DNA from: Apostichopus parvimensis
Taxonomy: Eukaryota; Echinodermata; Holothuroidea; Aspidochirotida; Stichopodidae
Assembly (NCBI GenBank): GCA_000934455.1
Contig: KN883388.1
Coordinates: forward strand, 24,029 to 79,765
Length of the DNA stretch: 55,737 bases
Direction of reading: 5' to 3'
The position numbers and the translations under genes are program-made. Position 1 is the stretch's first letter. The number at the start of each line of letters is the position of its first letter. Shown here in pieces: positions 12,102 to 24,100 of this stretch. The notes under the pieces were generated by a model. The model saw nothing but the letters and a program-made list of their open reading frames with translations, searched no databases and had not been told where the DNA came from.

Positions 12102-15100
12102 AGATGTGGTTTACAGCCAACAGTGTGGAATATTGTTCTCTTTAAGATAATTGATAAATTGTCTGCTACCAGAATATCCCTTTAAAGATAGCACAGCAAG
12201 ATGATGCTTAGGGATTCACTGTTTCATGGTTTCAAAGCTGTTGAGGACTTCAACAGAGGGTAACATTTTTTCACGTATCCTAATTTTCTGTTTCAGGGAC
12301 TTCCCGTGATCTATACACTGAGAGCCTCGGCAAAATGCCATATTATCACGCCTACAGATTACCCCTCCTGAGTCTGTACAGCAATTCTGCCAATCAGAGA
12401 TAAATTATGGTAGATCTTCCAAGTACCTACTGTTGAGGGTGTCCAAGGTTAAGGGGCCTATGTGAACACTTGAAGGCAAGACACAAAAGCCAGTGCTTCC
12501 TGCAACACTCAATAAAGGGACGAGGAGGGGCAAAACAGTAAAACAGTAATACATTTTATTATTATATCTTCGGATTTTACTTTAATGACTTGCTATTGAA
12601 GTCAACCTGATCATATATTTCATGATGCCAGGATGTTTTTTGAGTCCAAATAGTAAATAAATTAAGACTGATAATGCTCTTGCTTTAAGTCTAGTGTGTG
12701 AAGGATAATTAAATACTTTAATATTCTCCCATATGGAATCCCATTTTTTGGTTAGCTCTTTTGGTAAAAAATGATCCTTCTGTGCATTCAAATCCGTTTT
12801 AAGAAACCTGCCAAAGATATGAATGTTTTCTTAATGCTGCAATAAATCTCAGGCTATATTGGGTATCCTGGCAATATCCAGTTCACTTTATTGCAAGGAA
12901 ACTTATAAGCAAAGATCAATTCAGTTATAAATAACTCAAGGAAAAGTCTAAACAGAAATAGAGAGAGATAACCAGGACCAGGTTTCTAATAAACACTTTC
13001 TGATATAACAATATTATTAAATAATAATATAGTCCGGTACTTATACTGGTAGTGCAGGTAAGTACAACATACTTCACAATATAACTTTCCCTCCTTATCA
13101 GTCAGATAATTCTGATAACAAAACAAATTTGATTCCTCAAATGATTTCTTAACTGCAATCAAGGCCAAAGATATTTTAATTTCCGTTTCCTCTCTATATA
13201 CAGTCCACCAATGAAAATGCTGCAAATGCAATCAGTTCAGCCTCTGCGTCAATACATAAATGGAATAACAAGGTGAACAGAAAGTGGCTAGTGTAAGCGC
13301 AATGACATCTCGGCATGGGATCCAGGGACTGGCAATAGGGTGCCTGGTAGGGTCACAGGGAGCTTTGCAGTTTTCATCATTTCCAGAACTAATGATATCA
13401 CCTTCAAATCAGCAGAATTTTGGAGGTACAGGTATGTAAATTATAGTCAGTCGAAGTCAAAAAGTTGTCTATCTTTCTGCCTGAGGTTTTTTGTGTAATG
13501 GCATGTGTCCCTCAACCTCCCCCCCCCCACCCCTCATGCCACTGATGGTATTCAATTTTCTTTATTATAAACTACATAGACAAATGATTTGTGACCCAAA
13601 TACTTCTTCTGGGATTACTTGGTATTGAGTCTGGGGTTACTTTAATACCATGGTGTACTATTTTTGTAAAGTTTTAATGCGGAGCACAGTCCTTGGATGA
13701 ATAATTAATAACATTGAACCAAGACCCACATCTGTCAAAGTTAATTACGTACATAGTTTCATTAGCGGCAGATATAAACAAATTACTTTATCACGGTATG
13801 CACAACATATGCAATATATATATGTTTCTGGTGCTGCAGATCATGTACAACAATTCTAAGAAGGGGCAATTAGACATGATGCTATGAACAATAAATTAAG
13901 ATTAAAAGAAACCTTTTTTACTTGGAGGTGAGATGGGACGATCCGCCAACAATAATAAGGGGTTAATCAACGGTCTAGCGTGCGTTTCTCACAGGATTAA
14001 CGCACGATCGGGGGATAATGCAAGCAATGCACGAGGGCGGAGCCCGAGTGCATCCAGCGATAGCATTAACACCCGGAGTGCATTAATCATGTGAGTAACG
14101 CACGCTAGACCGTTGATTAACCCGTTCATTCATACACTACCATTTGTGTGGGGGAAAAATCATAAAACAAAACATTTTTGGTTACATATAACCAAAGATT
14201 TATTAAAGTGATGCCCCGTAATTTTACCGTGCGTTACTCACAGGATTAACCACGGTCAGCTGACCTGAATGGACCAATAGGATTTAGGAATCTTTACTAA
14301 GTATGAATGAACACAGGTTTAATCTCAATATCAACGTTCAACATAAATCTGATTAAGATCTGTAAGAAGTATGGTCATTCTCCTCCTGGTATTTATGCAC
14401 GCCTGAAACTGGTTTGAATATTAGAATATAAATCAACCATAATTATAAAGAGTGTCCTCACCCTGGAGTCTCTTTCGGCAGATTCCTGAGCCGCCTCCTC
14501 CTTGCAATTCTGCCTGAATCCTCGTCGGTGGCGCTCTGGCTCGACTTGAGATGTGCTTCTTCTCAAACCAGTTCGTTGGAAGAGGGAGGATCTGGGAATG
14601 ACATCAATCTCGGACTCTGAATAGAACATAGAGAGGCATGTCAGTCACGTAACTAAACATAAAATAATTTACATTGTAGTCATGTTCTGTATCATGTACA
14701 CCCCTGTACGTAACATTGGCATGTGCTTTTATGATATCATTCTCACCGTCCATATCAGTTGGTATTTTTTAGGCCTTGTACGTACCTCTGAATTGGCAAT
14801 GGGTATACTTTCTGTAAGACGTGATCTATGTCACCATAGCGATATGTCACTGATAATGTGCACCCAAAATAAATAAACATTACATACGTACCCTACTGGT
14901 AACAATCAGCGATACAACATGCATTCCATTCAATGCTTGTCTAACATATTTTCAATGTTTTTAAATCTATTTTGGATTTTAAGTTATTAGAGCTTCAAAA
15001 TATGCTGGAATTCTGGAATAATTAATTCTTTTAAGGATTAATTAATCATGCATGATTCAGATGTCTACTCGTCAGTGCAGGTTTAAATGCTAATCGATTG

Positions 15101-18100
15101 TTTTATAAATTCTAATGCTTCAAGTCAAACAAATTATTTTTAACTTCACATGAACAACAGATCTAGAGCACACCTTGGAGGTCATTCAACACCATTTTGT
15201 TAACATGCTATTTGGTTCCATAAATTGCTTGCATTTTGCGATGTATTTTGAGTCGCATAGCCGAGCAACTGATTTAATTGTCTGAATATTAGACTACCCA
15301 GTCCAGCCACTTTAGGTAAAATGACAAGATGCTAAATATTTTTATTACCTTCTTGTATCTTAAATTTTTATGTTTTAAGAATTTTCTCTCTGATCCCAAT
15401 GTAAACTGAAGTGCTTTGAGATATACTTTTAAGGCAAAATGCTACATATATATATTATTATGAACATGCACTACTTTTGACTGACTGAAATATAAATACC
15501 CTGATGAATAAAACAACAACAATACAACAAGAACATCCTGTATGTACTTTTTCCATCAAATATTATCTTTAGAAAGGGGGAGGGGGGAGGGGGGAGGAAG
15601 GAGTACTCTCAAATACAGAAATATGAGAGGAATACAGACCTGAGAAAAACCCAGAGGAAAACTTATCAGCAGTTTCTTCAAAAATATCTCCATCAAAACT
15701 ATGACTCTGGAAGAGACGAAAATAAAAAGAAGAAATATTCATGATTTATTCAACGTAACCCCCATTGCATGGGATGACCTCTATCACTGCTACAAATAAA
15801 CATCTTTATATAAACATATTTCTTTAATTTTAGATGCCTCCTGCTAGGTGACCCCTAATACAATTCCAACCGATCTATTAATTGCAGATCCAATGTACAC
15901 CTTTCCCAAAGTTACAGCTTCCCTGTTAAAAGATTGTTATCATATTGTTTCCTGAGTATATAACAAACATTTCCAAGGCAGCTAGAACACAAGATGAAGT
16001 AGAAACAGTTGCCTCTTTGGAGAGAATGAGAAAGAAATCTAAATTTAATTTGAAAAAGTAATTTAAATCCATATCGTGTATGCTGTTGTACAGTTTATGT
16101 AATCTGGAATGGTGATAACATCTCACTGAATTCTATGTGGAGATAGTAGCATATTTAGTAAATGGAACAGAGTAAAAAAATCTCTCTCAAAGTGATCAAA
16201 CTTAGAAACTACTGTAAACAGAGCTCCTTTAAATAGTCCAACCTTCTCCATCGCGCAACGACTTGTCAGATATATATCTCGACCCTCGCCACCCAGAGAT
16301 CCCAAGGAATTTTCATGAGATCTTTTTATCTCTTTCTTCCAGGGAACGAATCGTCTGACCGAAGTCATTTATAAATTTTCCAGAAGGTTTATTAATATTA
16401 CCTGTACATGTCTCTCGTCATGGACCTACTATAAATTACAACCTAGCTAATTCACTTGAAATTTATATCTCTATCAGAAAACTATTTTCCTTTGATGCCG
16501 TGTGGAGCTCCGTAACCTACTTATAGCAGCCCATCGTGTGACAGACGTAAAAACGTCAAAGCGCTTTGTAAATGGTTAGTGAAGTTGTTTTCTTTCTAAT
16601 GAAACCGACAATGATCATTTGAAAGAGAAATACATACTCATAATTTTGTTATAAAGGTTGCCAAAAAACCCCTCATCATGTGACAAACGTAAGGTCGTCA
16701 AAACCCTTTGTAAAAATAGTAGCGAACAGATTTATAAATAACGACAATGAGCAGTCAAAAGAGAAATGCATGTACGTAAGTTTGTTTTAAATGTTGACAA
16801 AAGAAATGTGTAAAAGTAAGTCGGTCTGACGTTTCGATCCTCGAAGGATCTTCTTCAAAGGCTAAATGACAAGTTACAGTAACAGAATGCATGGACAAAT
16901 ACACACACAGAATACAGACATGTCAATGAGCAGGGTGAACACAAAAGAGATAGATGTAAGGGGATTAGTAGACAAGGGATGGAGAGAAGAAAGAAAGAAA
17001 CCAACAGGGGAAGAGGAGAGGTGGGAGATAAACAGTGGAGGGATAAAGAGAGGATTAAGGGAAGGGGGTAGGGAAAAAGAAATGCAGTGATAGTGGAGAC
17101 TTCTTAGCAGTTATATAAACTTAGAGAACTATATGATTACCACCATCCACCCCTCTTCTGGAAGTGAAACCTTGCATCAAGCTTGCTTAAAGTCCTACCT
17201 TTAACATGTTATTAATCCTATAGTTCGATGAATTATTGTTTTACAATTACTTTCTTACTTTTCTTACTTACTCTTTCTCTCTACAAGTGGTCCTACATGT
17301 TGCTACAATGCTGGAAGGTGTCATTACACTTACTGTTAACTATTTGAAAAGAAAAACTTGTTTAGCTTCCTCTTCCTTTACCATGAGATGAAGTTCATTG
17401 CTATTCTATATTGCTAAATCTATTATAACTACTATAATTAATAACTACTACTATAACTACTACAACTAATTATAACTATTATAACTCATGCTATTATATA
17501 TCTTTGGTGTTGCATATCAAGTTGGTTACTCTGCATAGCATTTTGCGATGCATTATCAGATAAATTACTGTCTCTAATAAAATACTATATTTTCTGTGTA
17601 CCAAAAATACATGCTATAATATCTTTGGTGTTGTATATCAAATTGACCACTTTTGCATAGAATTTTGCTATGTGTATCAGATAAATTACTGTCTCTTATA
17701 TAGTACTTTGATTTCTGTGTACAAAAATACAAGCTATTATATCTTTTGGTGAACATTTTATATCAAGTTGACCATTTTGCATGGAACTTTGCGATGCTTT
17801 ATCAGATAAATTACAATTCTCATATAAATTACTATATTTTCTGTGTACAAAAATACTGTACATGCTATTATATCTTTGGTGTTGCATATCATGTTGATTA
17901 CTTTACATAGCATTTTGCGATGCGATATCAGATCTATAAATTATTCCCTGCCACAGAATGATGCCATTATAAATATCTCCCTTCCAGTGCCAGTTTAACT
18001 TCAAATTTGGCAAGAGCACACATATAGACACCTTTCTATATATATAATACAGACCTAGCAGGGTGCTTTGTTCAAGCGTACAACATATGCTATCTGTTCC

Positions 18101-21100
18101 TACTGTTCGCACTTCCACCTATGGGTACCGTTGCTTTGCTAGATCAGCTCCACAGCTCTGGAACAGTCTCCCCTTACATCTAAAAACAATCCAGCATGTG
18201 TCAACTTTCCAGAAAGAACTCAAGACATTCTTATTCATGAATGCGTATCCATTCGTTTAATGACTGTTGTGTCCATGTTGGGTATATACTTGCTCCTGCA
18301 GCGCTTCTGGGCAGTTTTTTATTAACTGGATAAATGCGCTTTACAAATTCTTATATCATTATTATTATTATATCCCTTTACTAATCTCCTGAAGCATGCA
18401 AAGTTTGATCATTAAGGATATAAAACTTTTTCTAATCCGACGTTCACAGACCATGATGAATAAAATCAGAGCAAATGCAGTCCATATGTTGGTGTCACAT
18501 TGGAATTTCTCACATTTAATGCCAATGCTAATACAATGATTAACATGAAATAATGTCAGGAAGCAGTCACAATGACTCAGTTAATAGAGATTAAAACAAC
18601 CTCACATCATAATACGTACATCCATCCATCACTAAGATACTTATCAGATTTGTTATTTACGGTCCGCTGGTGAAAGAGTCAATTTTCAGCGTAGAGAGAA
18701 GAAGATGACCTACTTAAGAGTAATCTTTCAATGATGACATCAAGCAGTTTGATTTAATCATAATATAATACTAAAGTTAAGGATGATCTCTGAGTTCCGC
18801 TTCAAGAATGTTGAGCTTGGTCCTGTTCGATACTAAATTCTGATGACAAATATGTCATTTAAAAGCTTGACAAGTCAAACTTCTTCTCAAATACAAGCAA
18901 ATTTTTTTACTGTACGTCAATGACAATATAGGTAAATTTCCATGTATAGAGAAATAATAAAATAGGAATATCTTTCAATTCCATGAAATTACATGGTTTG
19001 ACTAAGTTAAGTGTTCTTTAAGTCCATTTCATCAATTTTGATATTGTTGCTGTTTAATACTCAATTGACATAGCGAGTATGTAATTTTATCAACTTGACA
19101 AATTAAATTACCTTTCAATAATAATAAAGCAAAATATCAAACAATTTTTAAATTTTACAAATTTACTCTTCATATTATTATATTAAAAAAAAACCAAGTC
19201 TGGGTGAATAGAAATTTTGGGAATTGAATCAAATTCATAGATGCCTTGTCGGTTTTCAGTTAGCTTGATCAATAATCATGTCATTTTGAGTAATACTTGG
19301 CAGGTTTGGTGAAATGGTTGAACAAAGTAACAAATATGAAATGACATGAAAGCAATATTCTCTATAAATTTTTCAACTAGCATCCTCTACTAGCCCTTCT
19401 TAATTTCATACTGGACATTGTTCACAAAACTTGCATAAAAGATTCGTCCACATGACAGATGTGTCGTCAATCGTCAAATATACTTTGACGGAAACGAATT
19501 CTTGAAGCTTCATGTCTCGACGGTCGTTTAAGTTTCTTGATTAATCGTCGTCGCTGAAATGTTTCAAGCTGCCAGTTATCGCAAGTTATTACTTTAATGT
19601 TTCAAGCTGCCAATCGTTGGATACATACATTAATGTGCAGTAGTCTGCATTGACGTCAGAGAAGTTCAAACTAATGTCACAAGCTGAAGGTGACATTAAG
19701 TACTTCTTCTGGAAAGTTCTCTGCTATCCAATGTTGACACCACAAGGAAGTTTTAATAACTTCTCGTCTTTCGTCTGGGGATGATCGTATATCAACCGAG
19801 AAGTAGATCCCTCTGACACTTTTAAAAGACATTCTGTAATGACGCAGGTTTACACAGACTCCGTAGGGACCAGGGGTTTGGTGAAGAGAAAATAGCATGT
19901 TTGGAGTAGCTCCAGATCTTTATTTTTTAATTTTAAAAATTTTGGCTGAAGTAATCAACAAAGTTTTAAGTAATCCTTTGATATCAAAATAGGAATGTTT
20001 TTTTGCCATTAAAGTTGTGTGCTTCGTATATACTTTGCAAGTTCTTCTGTGGATTAAACGTGAGTAGAGTTGGGTAATGTAGTTTCACTGTTTATAATTC
20101 CCCGAAAGTGTGATGTCGTAGAAGACCATCTGATGTACAGTCCCAATGATTCTGATCACATGTGTGGAAAACAGACCTGGTATGTCTCTTATTATTTCTC
20201 TAGTCATACCAGGGATTGAGTTGTTCCATAACAACTCCCTGGTTATATTGAGCAGGACTACCCTCATTAAAGATGACAATAATAATAAAAATGATAATAA
20301 TAATACTTCATCAGGTATTACTCTCCTATGATTGTTCCAAACATAGAGATGCCATAAAAATACAAGCTTGACTATCAGGCTAACTTTTGGACCACTTACA
20401 AAGTTTAGTACCAACAAACAATTTAATTAATAAACCAGAAGATGATGTTTAGCTAGTTGAGGTTGATTTGATACTACACATACTGTATCTGTATCGATTT
20501 TAAATGCGATACAGTCATGACACTGCTATTTATAAGCTTTATGAGCTGGCAAACTTTGGAATGTTGAAACTTATTTAGGTGTCTAGTTTTAATTTACAGC
20601 AAGTTGTAATCTGTCAAACATTTCCCAGATGTTTAGTTCAAATTAGGCTATTAAAATATCAGTGTTGATTGGAAATTGCTCTAAGAGAGACAGTAAAAGA
20701 CGTCCTAAAGGTTTACATGTTTGTGACCAGTTTCATCTTTCCTGCATATTTTTGAAGATGGAGGGGGGGGGGGAGAAGATAGAAATGACCCTTGACAGGG
20801 CCCCAAGACCAGGGTGGGGCACGGGGTACGTTGCATTGCCCACCCAGTATTTACTGTCACAACAATGACTTTCGTACCATTATGTTGCCATCACAGGCTA
20901 CAATTTCAACACCACTTAACATTTGGTCCCCCAATCACAAACTTGTGTTGGGGTCCCAGATGTGTAAGAATAAACTTGTGTTACTGTCACAAATACCAGA
21001 CAAAGAATAAAGTTAACTCACTTTCAAACAGTTAATTTAACTAACTTTTTGGTAGTTTGATAGCTTACCACTACACCACCCATATTCAAAGCATTTATAA

Positions 21101-24100
21101 CAGACACCCAAACTTATAGCCAACAAAACTTAACACAGTTAAATTACTCCCAAGTTATTTTACACATTGGTAAACCATATGAGAAACAATTCCTTGTTTA
21201 CTGAAAGTCAAATCTTCCTTGTTACTTGTCAAATCATAAATCTTCCAAATCTTCCTTGCCAAGTTGTTAAGTTAAAATAAAAATAAAATAAAACTGCTAG
21301 CAAACTGCTTATCCACTAGTGAGCCTGTGTAGGAGAATGTGTAAAAGTAAGTTGGCCTGATGTTTCGATCCTAGCAGGATCTTCTTCGAAGGCTAAATGA
21401 CAAGTAACAGTAACAGAAGTTGTTAAGTTAAGTAAAAATTAGGCAGTAAAGCAATTGAGATTATAGGAGATAGCTAGACACTTAGAAAATTGATAAATTC
21501 TGGGATTTTTAATAAAAAATAAGGCTCTATTTAAAACTATATTAGGCTTACTTACATGGAATCCATTTTTGCTCAGGCCTGGAAAATCCTTAAAGATTGT
21601 GTCTCTGAACTCTGAAGGTAAAAAGGTAGACTCAGAGGATGGACTCTGTGAGGTTGGTCTATCATCCTCATCCCAGTTACCATCTATTTAAGAGGAAAGT
21701 TGAATTTAGTGAGAAGTTGTGACCTACTGATTACCCTCTCTTAGAAGATGACAACTGCTTTCAAAATCATCATATTTCCCCCAAATATGCTAAAAATGCA
21801 AATAAATGGTCACTCATAGTCTCGTACTCAAACTTCCAGAAGGTATTGTACTGCCATCCTCAAAACAATTTCTCAGCAAAGTCTTTTGTTAATTGTCTAA
21901 TTGAACATTCGACAAAAGTTTTTAATGATTAAAGACCTTCCTGTACGCCCCAAAAATGATAGAACACTCAATGATTGCATTACAATGCCCATGAACATAA
22001 AGGCCCAATATTAACATGGCATCTACTTGTTCCAACCTTGAATATCAAAAAAACAAGAAAAAATGAGTAAAATGAAAGTGCAAAGTAAAGAAAAAGTAAA
22101 AAAGTGAATCTAAAAAAAAACTAAAATTTAAGAAAATATGAAAGAAGTCTGACTCTTCAGTTCTTCCGTATGGCAGTGTGCATGTTCCTCTTTTAATGCT
22201 AAAGGTACAGTATGATATTATAATGTACCGCTAAGAATTATGATGTTGCTTCTAAATAATTGGATGACTCAAGCATAAGTGAATTTTAAAGCTTTGTGGT
22301 AATCTTTTCAATAGATATCTGATGGTAAAATAATACAAAAGTTGCACAGGTAGGTATCATGGAATTAATCCCAAACTTTAAAACTTGCAAATTAAACAAG
22401 AATAATACATTGACATCAACTTTGTGGGACACAATAAAGCTTTTCTAAATTGACAAAATTGATTGAACACTTGCCTGATGAAGTGTTCTACCCTATATAT
22501 GATTGTAGCAATAAATATTCCTTTGTTTTAGAATCAGAAATTTATTCAATTTTGTTTAAGTATTAAACAGATGGTGCAGCAGGGCCCAGGATATTGGAGG
22601 ATGATACTTTTCAGAGCAATGATTTTTATGCAGACCTGCATGGTGCCACCACAAATGGCACTCACAATAACACTGTGGAGAGTGGTGGTCTAATGGAAAG
22701 GCGATGGACTTGCGACCTATGGATTTCAGGTTCCAGTCCTGGCTAGATTATTATATATTGTATCCGAAGGCAAAGTTCTTTACCCGGGTGTAGTAATGGG
22801 GGACCCTACGAGGGAACTGTGTAAATATTGTTGCATGCACCCGTTTGTGGCTGCACCCAATGGGAATTACCCCAGGGTTCACATAGATGTAGCACACTGC
22901 AGTCCCTGAGGAACAATTGTTTATCTTCTGCACACTTACGTGTGGGTGTAACATGTTACAAATAACCAGCTCAGTAGAAATAGTGAGAAGGCCTTGCCTT
23001 CATACAAAGAACTTCAACCTTAACTATTTTTAAACCTGAACAACAAACATTGAACAGACTCTTGCCGCCCCCCCTCTCCCTTCCCCCCTCAAATTTCAAA
23101 CTTGCTCCGGGCTCCTGTTTAAAATTATTTACTCACTGCCAATAACAGAAGTCTTAGACAAACTTTCAAAGCTGATGAAATCATTACTTTAGTAATGTCT
23201 TTTAAAGTAGACTCTATGCGTGATAAAATCAGTATTTGTTATGGTAAATATAAATGGTTGCTACCTAAGTGACAGTTATGATATCTTTATTATTATTATT
23301 AATATTATGTCTCCATCTGGTGCGTAACCAAGTCTGACATATATGCTTATAAACCACAAACCAAACTAATGGGATCCTCAAATTATAATCCATTCCCCTG
23401 ACATAATAAATCAGAAATTATTTTATTAAAGGGGCTAAGTACTTCACAATCATTTATGCCAGACAATTTGAATATAATAAGCAAAACAAATCAAAAGGTA
23501 AATAAATATCTCCTGGATTATGCAAATTTATGGACTTAAAAAATAAATTCTAAAAGAGAAAGTAAAGATTTATAATTTGATCTTAAATTTGGTGTCAAAC
23601 TAAACTGAGTACTTATATAGTGTTTCATCACTCTTGTTATAAATAGGAGTTCTATGTAATCTAGCTTATAGTGGAGATGACTAAAGCCATGGATATAAAG
23701 GAATGGACAATATTGAGTATTTAGATATATATATATGTATTAACATGCAAGTCACTTTGAGACTTGAACAAATGCAGCCAGCTTATCGAAAAGGTTCTTT
23801 CTGGGCAGATGGCAGCAGGGAGTTAAAATATGACCCCTGGATTTTGTTGGCTCGGAGTTTGATGACATCCCTAAAAGGTCAAGGCAGGGAGAATAAATAA
23901 TAATCACAACTTTGAAACGCAGTCTAGGCTCTGTCAAATCTAAGTGAACTTACCTGACAGTGTGCTATGAAAGGAATGCATTCTGTGATACCCATTACGA
24001 GGCTTTGGCGGCGGCTTGCCTCCCTCCGACAAGCTGTGTCTTAACTTTGTAGCAGAAAATGGAATTTTGAAGAGATCGGCATCTGTCTCGGTTGATGTCT

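Noticed and set aside
16866-17090. Charged 74-codon open frame
   Set aside because: Lies in the purine-rich body of dispersed repeat R1, also present in opposite orientation at 41590-41940.
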